From assembly GCA_002437725.1 (NCBI GenBank), contig DJRF01000010.1, forward strand, positions 104,931-168,930: DNA of 64,000 nt, written 5' to 3'. Below the pieces are notes generated by a model that saw only the letters and a list, made by a program, of their open reading frames with translations, was not told where the DNA came from and searched no databases. Numbering within the stretch: the stretch's first letter is position 1; each line of letters starts with the position of its first letter. Positions 1-7,877 of this stretch are shown here, piece by piece. The position numbers were made by a program, and so were the translations under genes. The stretch comes from Treponema sp. UBA6367 (GTDB taxonomy: Bacteria > Spirochaetota > Spirochaetia > Treponematales > Treponemataceae).

Positions 1-2
1 AT

Positions 3-887
3 GAAACAAGAACAGCTCGCGTTTTTCAAGATGATGTTCTTATTGTAGAAGAAGTAAATACTTTAAAAAATGGAAGGAAAAAGTCTTTTGATAGTACGAT
101 TTATCGGTATGTAGATTTTGATGATGAAGATGGGGATGCGATTCACGCGGTTTTAGAAAGAAAAATAAAAAATAAATCTGAAAAAACAAGCATTTCGATT
201 TATGAAAATAAGGAACTCATTGAAACCAAAGAGTTTAAGTCAAAGAAAGGTAAAATTAAAAAGTTTAAAAAGAATTCTGAAAGTGAGCAGCTAATGAAAC
301 TTGCTTACGATACAATGAATGAGGAAAAAATTCAGGATAAGGGGAAGTGGATTTCAAAAGTCACTACTGAAAAAGTTTCAGTAGAAAGCACTCCCAATAT
401 GAAGTTTGTTGCGTATTCATTTTTAGGAAAACCTTTTGTAATTTTAGGAAGTTCTGTCTGGAATCTTGTAAAGTGTGTAGGATACGGTTGTATAAATTTC
501 TTTGGAGGTTATACTACTGTTAGGGATAGGAATTTTCTTTGGGTAACGCCAGATATTGCCGGCTCTAAAAAGAAGTACCAGGAACAGCGAGTAAAAAATA
601 CAATTGTCTATCCTGAATATCATGTGCCGTTTACGGATAATAAAATTGCCGTAAAAAAAATGAATACTGAAGTTTCGAATATTTTTAAGGAAAATAATAC
701 GGTAAAAGTTCTTTCTGAAGAGGAATTTGTTTACGACAATACTCTTTCTGTAAAAAAATCGGCTTCTGCTGATGCTGCTCTTACAGCTTCAGTTGTAGGT
801 GTTGTAGGTTCTGTGGTTTCTGTACCTATTTCAGGCGTAACTTGGCTTGGCGGTGCCGTATATGGAATCTATGATAAAATAAAATAG
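3..887 (+). CDS. C-terminal part of an unrecognised membrane-associated protein (cut by window edge)
   Basis: The frame is open from the first complete codon at position 3, so the gene begins outside the window and the Met at 294 is internal. About 294 residues are visible. The first third is very rich in Lys, Glu and Asp. A moderately hydrophobic stretch follows around the FLGKPFVILGSSVW region. The C-terminus is small-residue and hydrophobic (TASVVGVVGSVVSVPISG) and ends in a short charged tail, so it may insert into or lie on a membrane. I recognise no family or catalytic motif. The lipoprotein gene 33 nt downstream, with its own strong ribosome binding site, may be co-transcribed. Confidence 0.75.
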   Translation, partial: ETRTARVFQDDVLIVEEVNTLKNGRKKSFDSTIYRYVDFDDEDGDAIHAVLERKIKNKSEKTSISIYENKELIETKEFKSKKGKIKKFKKNSESEQLMKLAYDTMNEEKIQDKGKWISKVTTEKVSVESTPNMKFVAYSFLGKPFVILGSSVWNLVKCVGYGCINFFGGYTTVRDRNFLWVTPDIAGSKKKYQEQRVKNTIVYPEYHVPFTDNKIAVKKMNTEVSNIFKENNTVKVLSEEEFVYDNTLSVKKSASADAALTASVVGVVGSVVSVPISGVTWLGGAVYGIYDKIK

Positions 888-911
888 TTTTTTTTTATAA
901 AATTTACTACG

Positions 912-916
912 GAGGT
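912..916 (+). promoter_or_regulatory. Strong Shine-Dalgarno of the 921 lipoprotein
   Basis: GGAGG at 912-916 lies 4 nt before the ATG at 921. It is one of the few canonical ribosome binding sites here and contrasts with the many genes that lack one. Confidence 0.75.
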
Positions 917-920
917 AAAT

Positions 921-1478
921 ATGAAAAAAATTCTTTTAGTATTGGGAGCTGTTCTTGCAGTTTCTTTTGTTACTGGTTGTGCATCAAACCCTAAAAATCC
1001 AGCTTATGGACAGTCTTCTACAGCTATGGCTAAACAGCTTGGCGCGCCTGATTGGTATTTTAGAGATGTACGTGATGATGCCGGCATCTACGCTGTAGGT
1101 CGTGCTGATTTTTCTGATGAAATTGTTTCTGAAAAAGCTGCAAGAATCGATGGCCGTGCTAGACTTGCACAGATGCTTGAATCTGCTATGAACTATATTG
1201 GTGAAAACTCTAGTTCTGCTGATGGTGAAACAAAAAAAGCTTTTAAAGAAAATACAAAGCAAATTACAAACCAAGTTCTTGTTGGCTCTATGATGGTAGA
1301 TCGCTTTGATATTGACGGAAAAGTAAGCGTTTTAATGTTCCAGCCTTATGATGACCTTATTAAAAAGATTAAATCGCAGGCTATGAAACAGGATAACGAA
1401 AAACTTAAGAATTTTATGGCACAATTGACTGTTGAACAGTTCAGAGATGCTGTAGATAACGCTCCTGTTGAAGAATAG
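921..1478 (+). CDS. LPP20-like outer-envelope lipoprotein
   Basis: The 185-residue protein starts with a lipoprotein signal peptide: two Lys, a hydrophobic core, and lipobox VTGC with the lipidated Cys at residue 20. The mature part begins with a Pro/Trp segment (GAPDWYF), then an alternating pattern (IYAVGRADFSDEI) followed by an Ala/Arg-rich helix (AARIDGRARLAQML). This arrangement is typical of LPP20-type lipoproteins, a family of unknown function that also occurs in spirochaetes. The strong GGAGG ribosome binding site fixes the start. A hairpin followed by a T run lies just downstream, so this probably ends its transcription unit. The family call is by pattern only; the lipoprotein call is firm. 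Confidence 0.85.
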   Translation: MKKILLVLGAVLAVSFVTGCASNPKNPAYGQSSTAMAKQLGAPDWYFRDVRDDAGIYAVGRADFSDEIVSEKAARIDGRARLAQMLESAMNYIGENSSSADGETKKAFKENTKQITNQVLVGSMMVDRFDIDGKVSVLMFQPYDDLIKKIKSQAMKQDNEKLKNFMAQLTVEQFRDAVDNAPVEE

Positions 1479-1495
1479 TTCTAGCTTTTTTTAAT

Positions 1496-1567
1496 AAAAC
1501 TACCAAAACTAAATGAAAACTGTAGTTATAATCTATAGATTTGTTTATGTTTTGGTAGTTTTTTTAT
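1496..1567 (+). terminator. Probable intrinsic terminator after the LPP20-like gene
   Basis: A perfect 14-bp inverted repeat (1496-1509 and 1549-1562) encloses a 39-nt loop and runs into a T-rich stretch. The loop is long for a classic terminator, but stem length and T run fit. A mirrored A run on the 5' side could make it bidirectional. Confidence 0.6.
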
Positions 1568-1589
1568 TTAAGATTATACGAATCTTAAA
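1567..1589 (+). promoter_or_regulatory. Palindrome upstream of the TatD gene, possible operator
   Basis: TTTAAGATT at 1567-1575 and AATCTTAAA at 1581-1589 form a perfect 9-bp inverted repeat with a 5-nt spacer. It sits between the upstream terminator and the promoter-like elements of the gene at 1653. It could be a regulator site or a short hairpin; sequence alone cannot decide. Confidence 0.35.
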
Positions 1590-1652
1590 AACGGCTGAGG
1601 CAAGGTTTTTAGTTTATTTTGATTCTAAGCGTACCTCGGTTATGTGATATTT

Positions 1653-2450
1653 ATGGTTCAAGAAAAAATCTGTGATGCGCATCTCCATTTAGTTCAGTGT
1701 TCTAAAAAAATGGATTTTGCTTCTTTTAACGGGTTTCAATCATATTTTGCTTGTACTTGTGCTCACGAAGAAAACGAGTTCTATGAACAAGCCAAAATCT
1801 GTAAAATACTTCCCGATAAGCTTGGAAAAAAATGTTCACTGAATTTTGCGCAGTCGTTTGGAATACATCCTCAAATGCCTCTTTTAAAAAATGCAGGTTT
1901 TCTTGAAAAATTGCTTCAAGAAGAAAAAATTGACGCAATAGGGGAAGCTGGTTTTGACTTGTTTACACAGGAATTAAAAAATCAACTGGATGCTCAAGAA
2001 ATTGTTTGGCGTATTCAACTTGAACTTGCAATAAAATATAAAAAGCCACTTGTTGTGCACTGTAGAAAAGCCCTTCAGTATATTTATAGAGATGCTGCTT
2101 TATTAAAAAAAGTCCCTTCGGTATTGTTTCATTCTTTTTGTGGTGGAATTTACGAAGCAAAAGGAATTTTATCAAAAGGAATTAATGCGTACTTTTCATT
2201 TGGAAATCAACTTTTAAAAGGAAATAAAAAATCTGCTGAATGTGTAAAACTCCTTCCTCTTTCTTGCCTTCTTTTTGAAACCGATGCGCCTTTTCAAACT
2301 TTGAAACATGAGTTTTTTACAAATCCTTCAGACGTAAAGAATGTTTACAAAAAGGCTTTTGAGATTCGTTATCCAGAAAAAAAATTGGAGCTAAGTGAAT
2401 TTTGCAACGAAATTTTTAATACATTTTTAAACTGTTTTAAAATATGCTAA
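1653..2450 (+). CDS. TatD-family metal-dependent hydrolase
   Basis: This 265-residue protein has the full set of TatD amidohydrolase motifs: DAHLHL near the N-terminus, FGIHPQ, IGEAGFD, VVHCRKA, FHSFCGG and ETDAP. Together they supply the His, Glu and Asp ligands of the two-metal site in a TIM barrel. TatD proteins are DNases acting on 3' ends in repair and DNA degradation; substrates of individual members vary. I chose the ATG at 1653 over an in-frame GTG at 1644. The motif spacing fits, and a TATGTG hexamer at 1641-1646 would then be the -10 box of a leaderless mRNA, with TTGATT at 1619-1624. No Shine-Dalgarno is visible. A shortened copy of the dispersed repeat follows the gene. Confidence 0.88.
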   Translation: MVQEKICDAHLHLVQCSKKMDFASFNGFQSYFACTCAHEENEFYEQAKICKILPDKLGKKCSLNFAQSFGIHPQMPLLKNAGFLEKLLQEEKIDAIGEAGFDLFTQELKNQLDAQEIVWRIQLELAIKYKKPLVVHCRKALQYIYRDAALLKKVPSVLFHSFCGGIYEAKGILSKGINAYFSFGNQLLKGNKKSAECVKLLPLSCLLFETDAPFQTLKHEFFTNPSDVKNVYKKAFEIRYPEKKLELSEFCNEIFNTFLNCFKIC

Positions 2451-2483
2451 GTTCTGTGAATATTTTCTCTTCTACTTTCGACC

Positions 2484-2565
2484 TAGCCCAAACTTCGAGT
2501 TTCTAGGAAAATGAACAAAAGCGTAAGCGAATTTACAATATTATAAAAACTCGACTTTCGACCTG
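2484..2565 (-). repeat. Dispersed palindromic repeat, internally deleted copy
   Basis: The left end (TAGCCCAAACTTCGAGTTT and the next 35 nt through AAAGCGTAAGCGAATTTACAA) matches one arm of the full-length elements. The sequence then jumps to the opposite end (AAAAACTCGACTTTCG). About 130 bp of the middle are missing. A further end-like fragment (CTACTTTCGAC) lies directly before it, around 2471-2482. Orientation is the same as the copy at 53951. Confidence 0.75.
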
Positions 2566-2674
2566 ATATTTATTCTTTTTAAGTATCTTGCTTTTAAACA
2601 GTATATTTACAAAAAGTCATGGTTTTTGCTATAGTTATAGTGTTCATAAATTAACTAGTATTTGGAAGAGACTT

Positions 2675-3814
2675 ATGTATACTTTGTTATATGCAGAAAT
2701 GAATCTTTTTTGTACTTTTCTTTTGATTCTTTTGTTCATTAGATTAAAAAAATTAATGCTTTCATCTCTTTATAAAAAGCTTTTTTTGCGAGTCTTATTT
2801 TTTGGAATTCTTTTTTTTATAAGTGATTTTTTATGGGAGATTGTAGACGGTGGCAAATTTGGGGTTCCAATATTTTGTAATTATCTTTTAGCAATAATCT
2901 ATTTTATTTTTTCTTGTCTTGTAAGTTATAATTGGTTTTTGTATTCAGAATCTGTTCAAAAATCTGTAATCGTAGAAAGACGGCTTTATAGAATGTTGTT
3001 TTTAATTCCTACTATAGTTATTGGAATTTTGGCTGTAATTTCTTGTTGGAATGGAAAATTTTTCTTTTTGGATAAAAACGGATTTTATAAACGAGGGCAT
3101 TTGCATTTTGTTCATCTCTTGGCTTTTTATGGATTAATTGCTTTTACCGCTATAAAATCTTTTGTAAAGTCATTTCATTCTTATGATTACAGAGAAAAAG
3201 AAAAACTTAGAGCTTTAGCATATTTTTCAATTTCTCCAGCTGTTTTTGGTTTTATACAGTTTTTGTGTCCTGGATTTCCTGGTATATGCGCAGGCATTAC
3301 TTTTGGTTTGATATATGTGTTTATAATTGTGCAAGCTCAGTTGGTTTCTATAGACCCTCTTACAGAGTTAAACAATAGATACCAACTTGTTCACTATCTT
3401 AATAATAAAATCAATTCTTTTAACGTAAATGAGAAAAATCTTTGGCTTCTTATGATGGATGCTGACTATTTTAAAAAGATTAATGACACTTATGGTCATT
3501 TAGAAGGTGACCATGCGCTTTCCATAATTGCAACTTCATTAAAAAAAGCTTGTTCTAGAAAGGATTTTTTTATTTCGAGATATGGTGGAGATGAATTTAT
3601 TGTTATTTGTGAATTAGATAAAAGTGAATTTATAGAGGATGTGTGTACATCAATTAATGCGGAGCTTGATACTGCCGAACTTCCTTACAAACTTTCCATG
3701 AGCATAGGTTGCGCTCTTTATTCATCAGGTATGAATCCTGAAAATTTTATTGAGACTGCGGATAAAGAACTTTATAGAATAAAAAAAGAGCATCACTCAG
3801 TTAGAGGTCATTAG
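2675..3814 (+). CDS. Membrane-anchored GGDEF diguanylate cyclase
   Basis: The 379-residue protein has a long N-terminal membrane region (residues 1-225, about six or seven hydrophobic segments) and a C-terminal GGDEF domain. The domain opens with DPLTELNNR and carries an intact GGDEF motif at 304-308, so it should make cyclic di-GMP from two GTP. The inhibitory site normally found as RxxD just before the motif reads RKDF, so product inhibition may be absent. The ATG at 2675 has a GGAAGAG just before it. A TTG at 2588 would add 29 residues with no Shine-Dalgarno and is less likely. No sensor domain other than the membrane bundle is seen, and no EAL or HD-GYP phosphodiesterase lies nearby. Confidence 0.87.
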   Translation: MYTLLYAEMNLFCTFLLILLFIRLKKLMLSSLYKKLFLRVLFFGILFFISDFLWEIVDGGKFGVPIFCNYLLAIIYFIFSCLVSYNWFLYSESVQKSVIVERRLYRMLFLIPTIVIGILAVISCWNGKFFFLDKNGFYKRGHLHFVHLLAFYGLIAFTAIKSFVKSFHSYDYREKEKLRALAYFSISPAVFGFIQFLCPGFPGICAGITFGLIYVFIIVQAQLVSIDPLTELNNRYQLVHYLNNKINSFNVNEKNLWLLMMDADYFKKINDTYGHLEGDHALSIIATSLKKACSRKDFFISRYGGDEFIVICELDKSEFIEDVCTSINAELDTAELPYKLSMSIGCALYSSGMNPENFIETADKELYRIKKEHHSVRGH

Positions 3815-3839
3815 CTTAAGTTTTGTTATTGGATTTGCT

Positions 3840-4826
3840 ATGAAAAAAAAATCTTTTATTGATTTGCATCTTCATATAGATGGTTCAATTTCTGTTGATT
3901 CTGCTAGAAAGTTGGCAGAAATTGAAAATATTGTTTTGCCAGAGTCTGATAAAGAGTTAAAAACTTTGCTTACTGTAAGCAAATATTGTAAAGATTTAAA
4001 TGAATATTTAGAAAAGTTTGAATTACCAATTTCTCTTCTGCAGTCTGAAAAGTCTCTTGAAAGTTGCGCTTTTAATCTTTGTAAAGAACTTGACGAATCA
4101 GGCTGTGCTTACGCAGAACTTAGGTTTGCTCCTCAAAAGCATTTGAAAAAAGGTCTTTCGCAAGAGCAAGCTGTGAATGCAGTTCTTTCTGGAATAAAAA
4201 AGTCTTTGTTCAATGCAAATTTAATTCTGTGCTGCATGAGAGATTGCTGTGATAATCGAAAAGAAAATCTTGAAACCGTCAGGCTTGTAAAATCTTATTT
4301 GGATAAAGGTGTGTGTGCGTGCGACCTTGCCGGCGCAGAGGCTCTTTTTCCAAATAAAAACTATGCAGACATTTTTTTATACGCAAAAAAACTTGAAATT
4401 CCGTTTACAATCCATTCTGGAGAGGCTAGCGGCGCGGAAAGTGTAATGCAAGCAATAAATATGGGCGCGTCAAGAATTGGGCATGGAGTTCGCAGCATTG
4501 AAGATAAAAATGTTGTTGGCATTTTGGCAAGAAATAAAATTCCTCTTGAAATTTGTCCTACTAGCAATTTGAATACTCAGGTTTTTAAGAGCTATAAAGA
4601 GATTCCAATTCCACAATTTTTGAGTGAAGGTGTAATTATTACAATTAATTCTGACAATATGAGCGTATCTGATACAAATTCATTAAAAGAACTTGAAATA
4701 ATAACTAAAACCTTTAATTTTGATAAAGATATTGAAAATCAGCTTATTCTAAATTCAGTGGATTCTTCTTTTGCTTCAAAAACTGTAAAAGAAAATTTAA
4801 GAACTAAAGTTTTAGCCGAAATCTAG
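3840..4826 (+). CDS. add: Adenosine deaminase
   Basis: The 328-residue protein matches the purine deaminase TIM barrel: DLHLHIDGS at the N-terminus for zinc, YAELRFAPQ, then HSGEA with the catalytic Glu, RIGHG, LEICPTSN and the final INSDN with a metal-binding Asp. It converts adenosine to inosine in purine salvage. That fits an organism that takes nucleosides from its surroundings. Length is normal for bacterial Add. The start lies 26 nt after the GGDEF gene; GGA at 3832-3834 is a weak ribosome binding site. Adenine deaminase is the main alternative, but INSDN and the overall length favour adenosine. Confidence 0.88.
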   Translation: MKKKSFIDLHLHIDGSISVDSARKLAEIENIVLPESDKELKTLLTVSKYCKDLNEYLEKFELPISLLQSEKSLESCAFNLCKELDESGCAYAELRFAPQKHLKKGLSQEQAVNAVLSGIKKSLFNANLILCCMRDCCDNRKENLETVRLVKSYLDKGVCACDLAGAEALFPNKNYADIFLYAKKLEIPFTIHSGEASGAESVMQAINMGASRIGHGVRSIEDKNVVGILARNKIPLEICPTSNLNTQVFKSYKEIPIPQFLSEGVIITINSDNMSVSDTNSLKELEIITKTFNFDKDIENQLILNSVDSSFASKTVKENLRTKVLAEI

Positions 4827-4890
4827 CTTTTTATATGCCGAAAGACGAACTTTTAAGAGTGCAATAACTTCCTAAATGTTCATCTTTATC

Positions 4891-5526
4891 TTAGAAGCCT
4901 AAATTTTCACCAATGATTATCACCTTTATGCGTTTTGCAGGATGGCAAAGCCTTGTTTGTAAAAAACTGCAGCAAATAGAATCTTGAGATCTGCAATTCA
5001 TGCAAATGCCTTTTTCCTTGCAAGGTGTTTTTAATTCAAAACGCTGGGCATTTATTGGCGCGGCAAGGTTTCTGCACCTAGATATTGCATCTTGCTCTGT
5101 CTTTACAATTTTGTTTATTCCTGCGGCAACGATTACTGTTTTTGGTCCAAAGGCTAATGCCGCAATTCTATTTCCATTTGCATCTATATTAAAAAGCTGG
5201 CCGTCTTCTGTCAGTGCATTTGTTCCGCTTAAAAACACGTCGGCTAACAGGCTTTTTTGCATAAGTTCTAGCCGCTCGTTTCCTTGTGCAATATCTCTAT
5301 TCAGGATATTTGGGTATTTCCCGCTTTTTATTTCTTCCATTACGCCTAACTGAACCATAGTAGAAGAACCGCCCCAGCCAATAGCGTCTTCATATTTTAT
5401 AAAGGAAAGTATTTTTTCTTTGGCTTCTTCTTTTGTTTCGCAATAGTATGCCTCAAAGTGTCTTTCTTCAAGACTTTTTATAACGGTTGCTGCTAGTTTT
5501 TGATTTCTTTCTTGTTCTGCTGTCAT
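4891..5526 (-). CDS. LUD-domain protein (LutC / DUF162 family)
   Basis: This 211-residue protein has the LUD domain pattern: IGWGGSSTMVQLGV, VFLSGTNALTEDGQL, NRIAALAFGPKTVIVAAG and a Cys-rich C-terminus (CKEKGICMNC) ending in VIIIGENLGF. LUD proteins include LutC of the lactate oxidation system and many stand-alone members of unknown role. No LutA or LutB gene lies nearby, so lactate use should not be assumed. I chose the start at 5526 because AAGGA precedes it by 9 nt on the coding strand. The longer frame to 5568 would run into the dispersed repeat. It converges with adenosine deaminase. Confidence 0.85.
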   Translation of the reverse strand: MTAEQERNQKLAATVIKSLEERHFEAYYCETKEEAKEKILSFIKYEDAIGWGGSSTMVQLGVMEEIKSGKYPNILNRDIAQGNERLELMQKSLLADVFLSGTNALTEDGQLFNIDANGNRIAALAFGPKTVIVAAGINKIVKTEQDAISRCRNLAAPINAQRFELKTPCKEKGICMNCRSQDSICCSFLQTRLCHPAKRIKVIIIGENLGF

Positions 5527-5555
5527 TTTTATTAATCCTTTTTTATAGAATAATT

Positions 5556-5740
5556 GGTCGAAAGCCAAGTTTTTTTATAAAGTTTGAAAAAACGCTGCAG
5601 CGAATTTACACTTTATCCATAAGGTTGCGCTCACACTTCGTTTGGATTGGTTTAGGTTGCTACGCAACCTTGATTGTTCTTATCGTACAATGTCTTCGTA
5701 AACTGTAAATTCACTTTTGCTTTTATTTAAGGTTTATAAG
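5556..5740 (+). repeat. Dispersed palindromic repeat, nearly full-length copy with decayed ends
   Basis: This copy shares the core of the copies at 57232 and 63849 in the same orientation: a run of T after the left end, CGCTGCAGCGAATT, then CACTTCGTTTGGATTGG, the hairpin AGGTTGCTACGCAACCT, GTTCTTATCGTACAATGTCTTC, and GTAAATTCACTTTTGCTTTT. The left terminus is degenerate and the right terminus has lost its CTCGAAGTTCGGGCTA end. It fills the gap between divergent lutC-like and parE genes. Confidence 0.8.
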
Positions 5741-5885
5741 AATTTAATTATAACTCTTAATTCTTTTTACAACAATGAAAAATTCAAATTGCAAATTCAA
5801 ATGGGCTCAAGTTTTAATCAAACAGGTTAATTTGAAATTGTTTACAATTTGAGATACTGTACTTCAAAAAAATGAAAATATAGGG

Positions 5886-5891
5886 TATAAT
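5886..5891 (+). promoter_or_regulatory. -10 box of parE, predicted leaderless start
   Basis: TATAAT at 5886-5891 ends 6 nt before the ATG at 5898, so transcription would begin at or near the start codon. A weak -35 (TTCAAA, 5863-5868) lies 17 bp upstream. There is no Shine-Dalgarno. Upstream, 5770-5860 holds short A/T repeats (AATTCAAATT twice) but no gene. Confidence 0.6.
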
Positions 5892-5897
5892 TTTTAT

Positions 5898-7877
5898 ATG
5901 GGTGTGGAAAAGAAAAAATCTTTGTTAGAAGCTGCTGGCGAACTTGCAGCAAAAAAAAATATTAGCAAAAAAGTTGAATCAACTGAAAAAAATGTTGAAA
6001 AGAACTCCTTAAAAAAGACAGCTAGCAAAAAAAATGAAGCCATTTATGATGAAGACAGTATTTTGCATCTTGAAGGCTTGGAACATATCCGCTTGCGACC
6101 TGGAATGTACATTGGTTCTCTTGGCGATGGTTCTAATGAAAACGATGGAATTTATATTCTCTTAAAAGAAGGGATTGATAATGCTGTAGATGAATTTTCT
6201 CAAGGATATGGTTCAAGAATCGATATTGAAATAAAAGATGGACGAGTAAAAATTCGCGATTATGGTCGAGGAATTCCTTTAGGAAAACTTGAGCAGTGTG
6301 TAAGTGACGTTAATACTGGTGCAAAATATAATAATTCAGTTTTTAAGCAGGCTATTGGAATGAATGGGGTAGGTATAAAAGCTACAAATGCTCTTTCTTC
6401 TTATTTTAGGGCTGCTTCTGTTCGCGATGGAAAAATGGCTGTGGTGGAATATGAGCGAGGCGTAAAAAAATCTTCTTCAGCAGGGGCGGCAAAGCCTGGT
6501 GTAAAAAATGGAACTTATTTAGAGTTCGTTCCAGATTCTGAAATGTTTGGAAAGTATCAGTACAATATGGATATGGTCGAAAAGCGTCTTTGGAACTACG
6601 CCTACTTAAATCCAGGACTACAGTTGTACTGCAACGGAAAACTTTACGTTAGCGAAAAAGGTTTGGAAGACCTTCTTATGCATGAAATTGGCGGACAAGA
6701 AAAAGCGATGTACGCTCCTTTTAACTACAAAGGAAAAGATGTTCAGTTTGTTCTTACGCATACGGCAAGTTTAGAAAGAATTGTTTATTCCTTTGTAAAC
6801 GGGCAAAGCACAGATGATGGTGGAACTCACGTGACTGCTTTTTTAGATGGATTTGCAAAAGGTGTAAACGGATTTTTCAAAAAAGAATATGATGAAAAAG
6901 ACATAACTAGCGGGCTTTTGTGCGCTTTAAAAATAGGCCTTGACAATCCTATGTTTACAAGTCAAACGAAAAATAAGCTTGGAAATGTTGAGATAAAACA
7001 GCCTATTGCGCAAGAAACACGCATCGCCATTGATGAATGGCTTAGGCACAATCCTCAAGTAGCAGCCGCGCTTGAAGAAAAAATAATTAGAAATCAAAAA
7101 GCTCGCGATGAAATAAACAATGTTACTGCAAAGCAAATTCGAGAGGCGGAAAAATCTGTTTCACTTACAATCAGAAAATTAAAAGATTGCCGCTACCATC
7201 TTCAAGACGGAGCAAAAGGTGAAAATTCAATGATTTTTATTACGGAAGGGGATTCTGCAACAGGCTCCATGATAGGTTCAAGGGATGTTGCGACGCAAGC
7301 GATTTTTAGTTTGCGCGGAAAGCCTGAAAATATGTATGGCAGAAAAAAAAGCGCTCTCTTTGATAACGAAGAGCTAAAAAATCTTACATTCAGTTTAGGA
7401 ATTCAAAAAGATGTTGAAAATCTTCGCTATAATAAAATTGTAATTGCCACAGATGCTGATAATGACGGTTTTCATATAAGAAATTTGGTGCTTACGTATA
7501 TTCTTCTTTATTTTGAGGAGCTTGTAATTACTGGTCACGTGTTTATTTTGGAAACTCCTCTTTTTAGGGTGCGAAACAAGAACAGGACAATTTACTGTTA
7601 TTCTGAAGAAAGTTGCGAAAAGGCTCAAAAAGAGCTTGGCAAAGGGGCAGAAACAACCCGGTTCAAAGGATTAGGAGAAATAAGTCCTAGCGAATTCGGT
7701 CAGTTTATTCATCCTAGAAAAGAGGGGGAAAGTGAAGATGTCGGAATTCACCTTACCCCTGTTAGTATTCAGAGTTTAAAAAACGTTCCGGAAGTTCTTG
7801 AATTTTATATGGGCAAGAACACGCCTGAACGAAGGGATTTTATTGTTCATCACTTAGCAGAAGAAATTGATGCTTGA
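5898..7877 (+). CDS. parE: Type IIA topoisomerase subunit B, ParE type
   Basis: The 659-residue protein has a GHKL ATPase (EGIDNAVDEF at 91-100, DYGRGIP at 121-127, GMNGVG), the QTK-loop motif QTKNKLGN, and a Toprim domain with EGDSA at 450-454 and DADND at 519-523. It is the ATPase/Toprim half of a topoisomerase IV-like enzyme and should pair with a ParC/GyrA-type subunit. Its Toprim wording (TGSMIGSRDVATQAIFSLRG) differs from classical GyrB (GGSAKQGRD) and resembles the ParE-like group of Bacteroidetes and spirochaetes. The first 50 residues are a Lys/Ser/Glu-rich extension before the ATPase domain. No A subunit is adjacent. Its 3' end overlaps the convergent antiporter gene by 28 nt. Confidence 0.87.
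   Translation: MGVEKKKSLLEAAGELAAKKNISKKVESTEKNVEKNSLKKTASKKNEAIYDEDSILHLEGLEHIRLRPGMYIGSLGDGSNENDGIYILLKEGIDNAVDEFSQGYGSRIDIEIKDGRVKIRDYGRGIPLGKLEQCVSDVNTGAKYNNSVFKQAIGMNGVGIKATNALSSYFRAASVRDGKMAVVEYERGVKKSSSAGAAKPGVKNGTYLEFVPDSEMFGKYQYNMDMVEKRLWNYAYLNPGLQLYCNGKLYVSEKGLEDLLMHEIGGQEKAMYAPFNYKGKDVQFVLTHTASLERIVYSFVNGQSTDDGGTHVTAFLDGFAKGVNGFFKKEYDEKDITSGLLCALKIGLDNPMFTSQTKNKLGNVEIKQPIAQETRIAIDEWLRHNPQVAAALEEKIIRNQKARDEINNVTAKQIREAEKSVSLTIRKLKDCRYHLQDGAKGENSMIFITEGDSATGSMIGSRDVATQAIFSLRGKPENMYGRKKSALFDNEELKNLTFSLGIQKDVENLRYNKIVIATDADNDGFHIRNLVLTYILLYFEELVITGHVFILETPLFRVRNKNRTIYCYSEESCEKAQKELGKGAETTRFKGLGEISPSEFGQFIHPRKEGESEDVGIHLTPVSIQSLKNVPEVLEFYMGKNTPERRDFIVHHLAEEIDA

Noticed and set aside
294..887. 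Gene start at 294
   Set aside because: The same frame is open back to position 3, with no ribosome site near 294. The gene is cut by the window edge.
5487..5708. Plus-strand 73-codon frame
   Set aside because: It lies over the lutC-like gene start and the dispersed repeat. Other repeat copies do not keep this frame, so it is not a conserved protein.
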